A stretch of DNA of 38,758 nt from contig DDZS01000071.1 in NCBI GenBank assembly GCA_002346425.1, forward strand, positions 31,404 through 70,161. The letters run 5' to 3'. Origin of the DNA: Alphaproteobacteria bacterium UBA3002. GTDB taxonomy: Bacteria > Pseudomonadota > Alphaproteobacteria > Rickettsiales > UBA3002. The position numbers were made by a program, and so were the translations under genes. This document shows positions 23,947 to 31,129 of the stretch, piece after piece; within the stretch, counting starts at the first letter, position 1; every line of letters begins with the position of its first letter. Below the pieces are notes generated by a model, which was not told where the DNA came from, searched no databases, and was given only the letters and a program-made list of their open reading frames with translations.

Positions 23947-25389
23947 ATGTTAGCCCGCCTCACCGCCATTCTGATTCTCTGTACCAGCAGCGTTGCCATC
24001 GCCCGTCCGGCGCCTGGCAGTTTCGCGCCGCTGGTCGAAACGCTTTCACCGGCGGTCGTCAATATTTCGACCACGCAAAAGGTGCAAGGCGGGGGCGGGC
24101 TACCATTTCAATTCGATTTCCGTGGACTACCGGAAGAGGCAGATCCTTTTAAAGAATTCTTCGAAAAGTTTCAGGAGCGTTTTGGCGAAGGGCAAGGCAT
24201 GGCACAAGATGTCACGTCGCTTGGCTCCGGCTTTGTGATCGACCCGAATGGGTACATTGTCACCAATAACCACGTCGTCGAAAAAGCCGATGAGATCGTT
24301 GTTAATTTTCAGGACGAAACACAATATGAAGCGAAGCTGATCGGCCGTGATGCCAAAACCGATCTGGCCTTAATTAAAATCGATGCGAAAGATTTGCCTT
24401 ACGTCGAATTCGGCGATTCGGATGATTTACGTGTCGGCGACTGGGTCGTTGCCATCGGCAATCCGTTCGGCCTGGGCGGCTCAGTATCAGCTGGGATTGT
24501 TTCCGCACGTTCGCGCAATATTAATGCCGGACCGTTTGATGATTTCATTCAGACTGATGCGGCGATCAACCGTGGTAATTCCGGCGGCCCGCTGTTTGAT
24601 ATGAATGGTAAGGTCGTGGGTGTCAATTCGGCGATCTTCTCGCCGACCGGCGGTAACATTGGTATCGGCTTTTCCATTCCCTCTGCTTTGGCGCAACCCG
24701 TGCTGGAACAATTGCGCGAATATGGCAAAGCGCAACGCGGATGGTTGGGCGTGAAGATCCAGCATGTCACCGAAGAGCTGGCCGATAGTTTGGGGCTGGA
24801 TAAGCCGCATGGCGCACTGGTGCTCGACGTCACGCCGGATAGCCCCGCCGCAAAAGCAGGGGTCAAAGAAGGGGATATCATTCTGGAATTCGACGGCCGC
24901 GAAGTGAAAGAAATGCGCGATTTGCCGCGTATGGTGGCAGAAACCAAAATCGATGCCCGCGTCTCGCTTTCGATTTGGCGCGATGAGAATACCAAAACGG
25001 TTAGCGTGACCTTAGGCGAGTTGTATGAAGAGGAAGAAGTCGCCGAAGCTGCAACCCCGCAAGAGCCGGAAACCAAACAGTCCCGTTCCAGTGATTGGAT
25101 GGGCGCGAAAGTAGCGCCTTTAACTCGCGAGTTGCGTAATCAGCTGCAACTGGAGGGCGACACGAATGGCGTGGTCGTTATCCGCGTTGAACCGAACACG
25201 CCAGCCTTTGAAGCGAAGCTGCAGCCGCGCGATGTGATTATCGAAGCAAATCAGCAAAAAGTGACAAGCATTGCGGAGTTGAATCAGGCGGTCGCGGAAG
25301 CCAAAAAGGCAGGCAAAGACTATGCGCTCTTACGTGTCACGCGTCGTGGCGAAGTGTCCTTTGTGACGATTCCGACGAAAGACAAATAA
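23947..25389 (+). CDS. degP: Periplasmic serine protease, DegP/HtrA (Do) family
   Basis: This envelope protease/chaperone degrades misfolded periplasmic proteins. It has 480 residues: a signal peptide (1-20, ending AIARP), a long LA loop (about 47-88, Gly- and Phe-rich), and a trypsin-like domain with the full triad, TNNHVV (H109), KTDLALIK (D139) and GNSGGP (S212). Two PDZ domains follow (about 262-350 and 385-475). The order hflK-hflC-degP is common in alphaproteobacteria, often with the name mucD or degQ, so the exact symbol is uncertain. The spacing of one base after hflC makes this one operon under the upstream RpoH-like promoter. It converges with serB (15 bp between stops). Confidence 0.95.
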   Translation: MLARLTAILILCTSSVAIARPAPGSFAPLVETLSPAVVNISTTQKVQGGGGLPFQFDFRGLPEEADPFKEFFEKFQERFGEGQGMAQDVTSLGSGFVIDPNGYIVTNNHVVEKADEIVVNFQDETQYEAKLIGRDAKTDLALIKIDAKDLPYVEFGDSDDLRVGDWVVAIGNPFGLGGSVSAGIVSARSRNINAGPFDDFIQTDAAINRGNSGGPLFDMNGKVVGVNSAIFSPTGGNIGIGFSIPSALAQPVLEQLREYGKAQRGWLGVKIQHVTEELADSLGLDKPHGALVLDVTPDSPAAKAGVKEGDIILEFDGREVKEMRDLPRMVAETKIDARVSLSIWRDENTKTVSVTLGELYEEEEVAEAATPQEPETKQSRSSDWMGAKVAPLTRELRNQLQLEGDTNGVVVIRVEPNTPAFEAKLQPRDVIIEANQQKVTSIAELNQAVAEAKKAGKDYALLRVTRRGEVSFVTIPTKDK

Positions 25390-25404
25390 GCATCATCCTG
25401 AGAG

Positions 25405-26280
25405 TTAGCTAACCCACGCACTGCGCGTATAGCCCTGCACATAGAGCAGTGCAGAGAGATCGTTAAAGTTTAACTGCGCATTGCATTGCTGTTGTACCAC
25501 CGGCTTGGCATGGCAGGCGACGCCAAGTCCTGCATGTTGCAACATCGGAATATCATTCGCGCCATCGCCAATGGCCAGCACATCCTCGCGCTGCCAGTCG
25601 CGTGCTTGCAGTAAATTCACTAAGGTATAGAGCTTACTGCTCGAATCAAAAATCGGTGGTAAAACGCGCCCGGTCAGTTGGCCTTTAACGATTTCAAGCT
25701 CGTTGCTATGGGTTTCATCGAATCCCAATACATCGGCGACGCGTGATGTGAAAAACGTAAACCCGCCGGACACGATTACCGCATAAGCACCATGCGCTTT
25801 CATCGTTGCGGTGAGCGTTTTCGCACCCGGCATCATCGTAATGCGCGTATCATAGACTTCCTGCAATTCGCTTTTGCTTAACCCTTTTAACAACGCAACG
25901 CGTTCGGCCAAGGCTGCCGCAAAATCGAGCTCGCCATTCATCGCGAGGGCAGTGATATGTGCAATTTGCTCTTTCAGGCCGAGCGCCGCCGCCATCTCAT
26001 CGATGCATTCCTGCTCGATTAGCGTCGAATCCATATCGGCGATCAATAATTTTTTACGGCGATGGGCGGCAGGCTGCGTAATCACATCCGTACGCTGTTC
26101 CATCAATGCCTGCTGTAACGCCGCAATCTCGGTGAGCGGCGTATCGTGCCAGACGTCGAGCGCGACTTCCGGCTCCAGCCAATCCACATGATGGGACCCG
26201 ATTTCACGGGGGATCGTTTCGCTGATCGGATGATTCTGGTCAGACGCGATAAAGGTGGTAACATAAGCTGCATGAGTCAT
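25405..26280 (-). CDS. serB: Phosphoserine phosphatase
   Basis: SerB removes the phosphate from O-phosphoserine in the last step of serine synthesis. The 291-residue protein has the HAD-family order. An N-terminal variable region (1-75) is followed by motif I ADMDSTLIEQECIDE (nucleophile in DMDST, 82-86), a helical cap, motif II VSGGFTFFTSRVADVLG, a lysine in SSKLYTLV and motif III GDGANDIPML. The start is taken at 26280 (MTHAAYVTTF). A longer ORF to 26619 is antisense of miaA and is rejected. This ATG overlaps the miaA ATG head to head within ATGAGTCAT, and no ribosome binding site is visible. Confidence 0.95.
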   Translation of the reverse strand: MTHAAYVTTFIASDQNHPISETIPREIGSHHVDWLEPEVALDVWHDTPLTEIAALQQALMEQRTDVITQPAAHRRKKLLIADMDSTLIEQECIDEMAAALGLKEQIAHITALAMNGELDFAAALAERVALLKGLSKSELQEVYDTRITMMPGAKTLTATMKAHGAYAVIVSGGFTFFTSRVADVLGFDETHSNELEIVKGQLTGRVLPPIFDSSSKLYTLVNLLQARDWQREDVLAIGDGANDIPMLQHAGLGVACHAKPVVQQQCNAQLNFNDLSALLYVQGYTRSAWVS

Positions 26281-27168
26281 AGCAATCGCATTATCGTACT
26301 TCTGGGCCCGACCGCAAGCGGCAAAACCGCCACGGCGCTTCACATGGCGCAGAAAGAAAACGGCGTTATTATCAATTGTGATGCGCTGCAATGCTATGCG
26401 GATCTGGCGATTGTGACCGCGCGACCAACGCCCGAAGAAATGCACCAAGCGCCGCATCGGCAGTTCGGCGTTTGGGATGCGCGCGACATGGGCAACGCGA
26501 AACGCTGGCAGGAAGAGGTCATTCCGCAGATACACGCGGTGCAGGCCGCAGGCCAAGTGCCGATTCTGGTTGGTGGCACGGGAATGTATGTCAAAGGACT
26601 TTACGAAGGGCTCGCGCATTTACCAGAACTGGATGAAGGCGTGCGTGGGCAGGTCGCGGCGCTCTCAGGCGAACAAGCCTGGCATGCCTTGCAACAGGAA
26701 GATGCTGTCATGGCCGCGCAATTAGAACCCGCAGATACGCAACGGGTAAAGCGCGCATTAGAAGTGATGCGCAGCACCGGTGCCAGCCTGAGCGAGTGGC
26801 AATCTCACCCGGCCGACACGCCGTTCGATCCTGCGCAATTCACCTATTATGCGATGCAGATGGCGCGTGAGACGCTCTACGCCAAAATTAACCATCGCGT
26901 CGAACACATGTGGGATCAGGGCGCGGTGGAGGAGGTGGCTGCGTTAGCGCAGCAATTTACCCCAGAGGAATTGGCGTCAGGGCGTTTCCCATTGCTTAAA
27001 GCCATCGGTGTCCCCGAAATCCTTGCCTATCAGGCTGGAGAGCTTACCCGCGATGAAGCCATTGCCACCATGCAGCGCAACACCCGCCGCTACGCCAAAC
27101 GCCAAATGACGTGGATACGCGGGCAGGTGGAAAGGCTCACTTGGCTGGAAAGCCCCGCATCGTCATAA
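26272..27168 (+). CDS. miaA: tRNA dimethylallyltransferase
   Basis: MiaA adds the dimethylallyl group to N6 of A37 in tRNAs that read UNN codons. The 298-residue product begins SHSNRIIVLLGPTASGKT with the P-loop at 12-19. NCDALQCYADLAIVTARPT (the family's D-S-x-Q-x-Y region; here D-A-L-Q-C-Y), VGGTGMYVKGLYEGL, and RRYAKRQMTWIRGQ near the C-terminus cover the known motifs. The start is 26272, and the longer reading from 26146 overlaps serB. A TAACAT lies 7 nt before the ATG and no Shine-Dalgarno is present. The stop (27166-27168) lies inside the first half of a downstream Pho box. Confidence 0.95.
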   Translation: MSHSNRIIVLLGPTASGKTATALHMAQKENGVIINCDALQCYADLAIVTARPTPEEMHQAPHRQFGVWDARDMGNAKRWQEEVIPQIHAVQAAGQVPILVGGTGMYVKGLYEGLAHLPELDEGVRGQVAALSGEQAWHALQQEDAVMAAQLEPADTQRVKRALEVMRSTGASLSEWQSHPADTPFDPAQFTYYAMQMARETLYAKINHRVEHMWDQGAVEEVAALAQQFTPEELASGRFPLLKAIGVPEILAYQAGELTRDEAIATMQRNTRRYAKRQMTWIRGQVERLTWLESPASS

Positions 27169-27193
27169 TTCTGTCATCTTTCCGCGCTACACC
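27160..27193 (+). promoter_or_regulatory. Pho box and -10 upstream of the 184-residue orphan gene
   Basis: TCGTCATAATT (27160-27170) and CTGTCATCTTT (27171-27181) are two 11-bp direct repeats with GTCAT cores. The second has a perfect CTGTCAT. Exactly 10 bp later is TACACC (27188-27193), a poor -10, as is common at activator-dependent promoters. The first repeat overlaps the miaA stop codon. The start would be near 27200, 22 nt before the ATG. Confidence 0.7.
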
Positions 27194-27221
27194 ATCTGCG
27201 AATCAACAAGGCAGGTAGAAA

Positions 27222-27776
27222 ATGACGCTTACGCTTACAACGGAAAATTTACAGGCGCTCGATTGCCTGACGCACTGCATACGCAATGCTGATAAAAAGA
27301 ATGCGACGCTAACCAAAGAAACAGCGCTAAAACGCGCACTTCCATTTGGAGTATCGTTAGCGCAATTGGGAAAGAATGTGGAGTTTTCCTGTGATGGCAA
27401 ACCGTTCGACTTTGCAATGACTGTTGCTCTGCGCGATGGTCTAGCCGCAGTACCCACCATGCATCTGCCCGGCCGTAATTCAGCTAAACAGCTCCCCATT
27501 CCTGATGAGATGCAAGCGCCAATTGCCATTCTGTCCGCTGAAATGAATGTGGAACCGGCAACCTTCATTCAACTTTGCTTGCAAAGCGCGCAGCAATGGG
27601 TGGAACAAAAAGCCGCTGGCCGCTCTATCGCAAAAGACGGTCAGAACATCATGGCGGGCCTTACTGCAGCGCCAAAACCAAAACCAAAGGTGGGGCAGGT
27701 AGTGCGCGCAAATGAACCGCTTGGAATGTCGCGGCAAGATGTAAGCTGGGCGCAAGGCGGCGGACGCTCAAGCTAG
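27222..27776 (+). CDS. Orphan 184-residue protein under a Pho-box promoter
   Basis: I do not recognise it. The N-terminal 60 residues are polar and basic (CIRNADKKNATLTKETALKR) with no signal peptide. A middle region with MHLPGRNSAKQLPIPDEMQ and a helical stretch (about 103-130) follows. The C-terminus is a Pro/Lys linker (AAPKPKPKVGQVV), then polar. There are four Cys and no membrane segment, so a cytoplasmic location is likely. It sits between miaA and ilvB, 38 bp before the ilvB ATG, so ilvB might be cotranscribed. The ribosome binding site is weak (GCAGGT). A Pho box is 28 bp upstream. Confidence 0.72.
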   Translation: MTLTLTTENLQALDCLTHCIRNADKKNATLTKETALKRALPFGVSLAQLGKNVEFSCDGKPFDFAMTVALRDGLAAVPTMHLPGRNSAKQLPIPDEMQAPIAILSAEMNVEPATFIQLCLQSAQQWVEQKAAGRSIAKDGQNIMAGLTAAPKPKPKVGQVVRANEPLGMSRQDVSWAQGGGRSS

Positions 27777-27814
27777 CGCTTGCAATTTTGCGCGGTCAAC
27801 GCGATAGTGCGCGG

Positions 27815-29560
27815 ATGAGTGACGAAAACCCCCTATTGACCGGTGGCCAAATGGTCATCAAAGCCGTGCTCGACAACGGAACCGATTCCATTTTCGGCTA
27901 TCCGGGCGGGGCGGTCTTGCCGATTTACGACGCGCTGTTTCAACAAAATCAACTGCGCCACATTCTGGTGCGGCATGAGCAGGCCGCGGTGCATGCGGCG
28001 GAAGGTTATGCGCGCTCGACCGGGAAAGTGGGCGCGGTGCTGGTGACCTCCGGCCCCGGCGCGACGAATACCGTCACCGGCCTCATGGACGCGATGCTGG
28101 ATTCGATTCCCGTGGTTTGTGTCACAGGGCAGGTGCCGAGTCACCTCATCGGCTCCGACGCGTTTCAGGAAGCGGATGTGACGGGCATCACCCGCAGCTG
28201 CACCAAGCATAACTATCTGGTGAAAGACATTAACGATGTCGGCCGCATTATGAATGAGGCGTTTCATATCGCCTCCACCGGTCGCCCCGGCCCGGTCGTG
28301 GTCGATATTCCAAAGGATATTCTGAACGCCAAGGGTACCTATAAAGGCAAGTCCTCGGTCAAACGGCATTCGTATAAACCGGTGACCAAGCCGAACCAGA
28401 AAGCCGTCGAAAAAGCCGTTGAGATGATGGCGAAAGCCAAGCGCCCGGTGTTTTATGTCGGTGGTGGCGTGATCAACGCGCAAGCATCACCGGCGCTAAT
28501 CAAGCTGGTGCATATGACGGGCTTTCCCTGCACCACGACCTTAATGGGGCTTGGCGCGTTTCCGGGTAAAGACAAACAATTCCTCGGCATGCTAGGGATG
28601 CACGGCTCGCTGGAAGCCAATATGGCGATGGCGGAATGCGATGTGATGATCAACCTCGGTGCGCGCTTTGACGACCGGGTGACCGGACGGCTGGATGGTT
28701 TCTCGCCCAAATCGAAGAAAATCCATGTCGATATCGACCCCTCATCCATTAACAAAACCGTGCGCGTGGATGTGCCGATTATCGGCGATGTCGGCGAGGT
28801 GATCGAGATGATGATCGCGCTATGGAAAAAGCGCAAACCTGAGACCATCAGCCGCGAAGCCTGGTGGAAAAAAATCGAAGGCTGGCGCGCGCGCGATAGC
28901 TTTAAATATGCGCAGACCGGCAAAAGCGTGAAGCCGCAATATGCCCTGCGCCGGTTGGATGCACAGTTGCAGAAGAAAAAAGATTTCTTCATCACCACCG
29001 ATGTCGGCCAGCATCAGATGTGGGCGTGTCAGCATATTCAATATAACAAGCCCAATCGCTGGATGTCTTCCGGCGGCTTAGGTACGATGGGATACGGGAT
29101 GCCAGCCGCAATGGGCGTGCAGATTGCGCATCCGGGTAAGCCGGTCGTCTGCGTGACGGGCGAAGCATCGCTTCTGATGAATATTCAGGAACTCTCGACC
29201 ATCAAGCAATACCGCCTGCCAGTAAAAGTATTCATTCTGAACAACCATTATATGGGCATGGTGCGCCAGTGGCAGGAGATGTTCCACGGCAATCGCTATA
29301 GTGAATCCTATATGGATTCGCTGCCCGATTTCCTAAAACTCGGAGAGGCTTACGGTATCCACGCCATTCAGTGCAAAGACCCGGCCAAGGTCGATGAAAC
29401 CATCACCGAAATGCTGGAATATAAAGGCCCAGTCATCTGTGACATGTGGGTCGACCGCGAGGAGAATGTCTATCCTATGATTCCTGCCGGTGCGGCGCAT
29501 AATGAGCTGGTGCTGGGCCCTGATGAAAGCTACGGCGAACTCGACAAAAGCCAAGTGTAA
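27815..29560 (+). CDS. ilvB: Acetolactate synthase large (catalytic) subunit
   Basis: This ThDP/FAD enzyme joins pyruvate with pyruvate or 2-oxobutyrate, the first common step of Val/Leu/Ile synthesis. The 581-residue protein has the catalytic Glu in RHEQAAVHAAEGYAR (E55). It also has SGPGATN, SDAFQEADVTGITRSCTKHN, a central FAD-binding domain (about 195-340) and the C-terminal ThDP domain. There the usual GDG/GDA start of the ThDP/Mg motif reads TGEASLLMNIQEL, with Glu450 in place of Asp, ending with NN (476-477). The MVRQWQ and HGNRYSESY segments are normal. I chose the ATG at 27815; an upstream TTG (27788) has no support. It is separated from ilvN by 1.9 kb of small genes. Confidence 0.95.
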   Translation: MSDENPLLTGGQMVIKAVLDNGTDSIFGYPGGAVLPIYDALFQQNQLRHILVRHEQAAVHAAEGYARSTGKVGAVLVTSGPGATNTVTGLMDAMLDSIPVVCVTGQVPSHLIGSDAFQEADVTGITRSCTKHNYLVKDINDVGRIMNEAFHIASTGRPGPVVVDIPKDILNAKGTYKGKSSVKRHSYKPVTKPNQKAVEKAVEMMAKAKRPVFYVGGGVINAQASPALIKLVHMTGFPCTTTLMGLGAFPGKDKQFLGMLGMHGSLEANMAMAECDVMINLGARFDDRVTGRLDGFSPKSKKIHVDIDPSSINKTVRVDVPIIGDVGEVIEMMIALWKKRKPETISREAWWKKIEGWRARDSFKYAQTGKSVKPQYALRRLDAQLQKKKDFFITTDVGQHQMWACQHIQYNKPNRWMSSGGLGTMGYGMPAAMGVQIAHPGKPVVCVTGEASLLMNIQELSTIKQYRLPVKVFILNNHYMGMVRQWQEMFHGNRYSESYMDSLPDFLKLGEAYGIHAIQCKDPAKVDETITEMLEYKGPVICDMWVDREENVYPMIPAGAAHNELVLGPDESYGELDKSQV

Positions 29561-29576
29561 CTGTTTTTTCTTCTAA

Positions 29577-29610
29577 CCGTCATCAAGTTGTCATGCGTGG
29601 ACGCTATGTC
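29577..29610 (+). promoter_or_regulatory. Pho box and -10 upstream of the 162-residue paralogue
   Basis: CCGTCATCAAG (29577-29587) and TTGTCATGCGT (29588-29598) repeat at 11 bp with GTCAT cores. The -10-like TATGTC (29605-29610) starts exactly 10 bp after the second heptamer. The predicted start is near 29617, 23 nt before the ATG at 29640. The site lies 17 bp after the ilvB stop. A T-run follows that stop but has no stem before it. Confidence 0.72.
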
Positions 29611-29639
29611 CCTGTTGAACTAGATGGATAAGAAAAACG

Positions 29640-30128
29640 ATGGCTTACGGAAACTCTATCGACACGTGGATCGAAAAGCGCGGTAGCGAAGCGCGCAAGC
29701 TGCTGGACGTTTTAACGTTTATTGGCTCCCACAACCATACGGACAAGATGTTACAGCAAGCGATACAAGGCGTGTATCCAGACTATAAAAAGTTCATGGA
29801 TACCAGTATTATGCAAGCATCGCGATTGATTGCAGAGGAAGAGGCGGCGACCGGGCAAGCGAACCCCAATTTTGTGCCTGATTTGGATAATGTTTTTCGC
29901 GATACGCCAGCCAAATGCCTGACATGGGAAATGTTTCGTATCATATGTGAGCGGTATACCCAATCCCAGCCGGACTTATTTATTGCAACCCCGCTTTCGC
30001 GAAGCAAAATGGCGTTGCAGACGCAGTACAAAAAAGCTCAGGCCCCTGGCACGCCTAGCACACAGGCATGCGTACGTGAAATAGCACGTATGGCAGGCGC
30101 TCAGTTATCCGGTAAACGCTTTTACTAA
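29640..30128 (+). CDS. Orphan protein, member 1 of a local paralogous pair (162 aa)
   Basis: No known family is recognised. The first 56 residues align without gaps to the 168-residue protein encoded from 30385, with 21 identities by my count. The shared positions are WIE near 10, A-R at 18-19, L-x-F-x-G at 25-29, T-x-x-ML-x-x-AI near 34-42, and VYP...F-x-DT at 45-55. A second common patch is TWEMFRIICERY (96) versus AWEVIRTATACY. It is soluble, with no signal peptide, two Cys, and mixed charge. The weak ribosome binding site is GGATAAG. A Pho box lies 30 bp upstream, and a 49-residue lipoprotein gene follows after 51 bp. Confidence 0.78.
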   Translation: MAYGNSIDTWIEKRGSEARKLLDVLTFIGSHNHTDKMLQQAIQGVYPDYKKFMDTSIMQASRLIAEEEAATGQANPNFVPDLDNVFRDTPAKCLTWEMFRIICERYTQSQPDLFIATPLSRSKMALQTQYKKAQAPGTPSTQACVREIARMAGAQLSGKRFY

Positions 30129-30179
30129 TATCTTTTTTATTTCAACTACAGCTATGCCTGAGATAGAGGAGAAATTGAT

Positions 30180-30329
30180 ATGAAATATGTAATGATCGCC
30201 TTATTGGCGGCGCCCTTTTTCGCGACCGCTTGCGTGAAATCGAACCCTGCGAAAACTACGGTCTACACGCCTGCGGGCAAGGCGACCTATCATTGTCCAC
30301 CCGGCCATCGCAAAAAAGGATGGTGCTGA
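30180..30329 (+). CDS. Small Cys-containing lipoprotein, 49 aa
   Basis: A short but convincing gene. GAGGAG (30166-30171) lies 8 nt before the ATG. The product starts MKYVMIALLAAPFFATAC, a lipoprotein signal peptide whose lipobox (ATAC) has Ala rather than Leu at -3. The mature part of 32 residues includes C18, a polar linker and the tail YHCPPGHRKKGWC. CPPG followed by a lysine-rich segment and a final Cys recurs in small bacterial envelope proteins of unknown role. It sits between the two paralogous Pho-box genes and may be cotranscribed with the first. Its identity as a lipoprotein is likely; its function is not known. Confidence 0.75.
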   Translation: MKYVMIALLAAPFFATACVKSNPAKTTVYTPAGKATYHCPPGHRKKGWC

Positions 30330-30344
30330 CCACTTTTTCCTGCA

Positions 30345-30378
30345 TTGTCATAAAGTTGTCATAGCTTCTGGCTATAGA
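30345..30378 (+). promoter_or_regulatory. Near-consensus Pho box and -10 upstream of the 168-residue paralogue
   Basis: TTGTCATAAAG (30345-30355) plus TTGTCATAGCT (30356-30366) is the best Pho box in the window. Its first 18 bp differ from the E. coli phoA box at only 2 positions. TATAGA (30373-30378) lies exactly 10 bp after the second heptamer, as in phoA. The ATG at 30385 starts 6 nt after the -10, so the message would be leaderless or nearly so. Confidence 0.8.
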
Positions 30379-30384
30379 TAACGT

Positions 30385-30891
30385 ATGAATTATACCGCAG
30401 AAGAAAAGCTATGGATTGAAGGACATTACGAAGCCGCGCGGCCTTATATCGTTCGGTTGGCTTTTTTAGGAGAGCAATGCAAAACGGAGGCGATGTTAGA
30501 CGCGGCCATCGCCGACGTTTACCCTGAACTTTATCGCTTTATCGATACGCTGGCTTTGGAACTCCAAAAGCCGGTTGAATATGGGAAACCAATAGAAAAG
30601 ACGCGGTCATATGATCCTTCGACTCGTTTACCGGTGGATTCTTCTGCGCAACACCGCCCCTATACGGCTCTGCGTTCAACCCAAAGCCGGGCGCATAAAA
30701 TGGCTTGGGAGGTAATTCGCACAGCCACGGCCTGTTATTGTGAAGAGGGCGAGGAGCCACTCCAAATGCAATACTACATCCAAAAGAGTCTGCGCAGTGT
30801 ACAGCGTTTGGAGGAGAAAGTGGATAAGGCACGCGATTGGACCAGCCAGATTTTAAGCACATTTCGGGGCGATATTGCGGCCTCACGGTAG
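30385..30891 (+). CDS. Orphan protein, member 2 of a local paralogous pair (168 aa)
   Basis: This protein resembles the one at 29640 throughout the first 56 residues (e.g. WIEGHYEAARP, LAFLGEQCKTEAML, AIADVYPELYRFIDT). The middle, rich in Arg, Thr, Pro and Ser (about 70-105), differs. The C-terminus (about 125-160) is a charged helix with VQRLEEKVDKARDW. It has no signal peptide and 3 Cys (QCK, TACYC). No Shine-Dalgarno precedes the ATG, and the -10 is only 6 nt away. The gene ends at a hairpin that may terminate it. A cytoplasmic partner or adaptor induced by phosphate starvation is possible, but I cannot name a function. Confidence 0.78.
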   Translation: MNYTAEEKLWIEGHYEAARPYIVRLAFLGEQCKTEAMLDAAIADVYPELYRFIDTLALELQKPVEYGKPIEKTRSYDPSTRLPVDSSAQHRPYTALRSTQSRAHKMAWEVIRTATACYCEEGEEPLQMQYYIQKSLRSVQRLEEKVDKARDWTSQILSTFRGDIAASR

Positions 30892-30897
30892 GCGGGA

Positions 30898-30920
30898 ACC
30901 ATGTGCCACATGGTATTTTT
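30898..30920 (+). terminator. Hairpin with T-run after the 168-residue gene
   Basis: ACCATGTG (30898-30905) and CACATGGT (30907-30914) are exact inverted repeats one base apart. They can form a 6-bp stem with a 5-nt loop, followed by ATTTTTAT. The stem is AT-rich and only moderately stable, so a terminator is the likely reading, but a palindromic operator for the next gene is also possible. Confidence 0.55.
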
Positions 30921-30960
30921 ATATGTCACTTCATATGATTGAAGTTGGGAGCTAAAGACA

Positions 30961-31122
30961 ATGAATGTAGCAATTATTTCGGTGATTATAATGACCCCGA
31001 CCTTGGTGGGCCAGAAGCATGCCGATCATTCGGTGGTGACACCTAAACCGTTGGCAGAAATTGTCCAAACCGCCCCGTTGCCAAAACAAAAAATTCCGGC
31101 GGATGACGTCGTTTCTCGCTAG
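30961..31122 (+). CDS. Small hypothetical protein, 53 aa
   Basis: A short ORF with a good GGGAG 9-10 nt before the ATG. The product starts with MNVAIISVIIMTPTLVG, a short hydrophobic stretch that could be an uncleaved anchor or a weak signal. A polar, Pro-rich tail (VTPKPLAEIVQTAPLPKQKI) follows. No cysteine or motif is recognised. It lies between the hairpin after the 168-residue gene and a 98-residue gene, whose ATG follows 7 bp after its stop, suggesting cotranscription. It may not be conserved. Confidence 0.5.
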   Translation: MNVAIISVIIMTPTLVGQKHADHSVVTPKPLAEIVQTAPLPKQKIPADDVVSR

Positions 31123-31129
31123 GCCTCTC

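Noticed and set aside
26281..26619. N-terminal extension of serB into miaA
   Set aside because: It is antisense to miaA motifs, and the family start matches the ATG at 26280.
29561..29576. T-run after ilvB as a terminator
   Set aside because: There is no stem before CTGTTTTTTCTTC.
30923..30940. Single GTCAC half-site before the 53-residue gene
   Set aside because: No second GTCA core 11 bp away, so it does not qualify as a Pho box.
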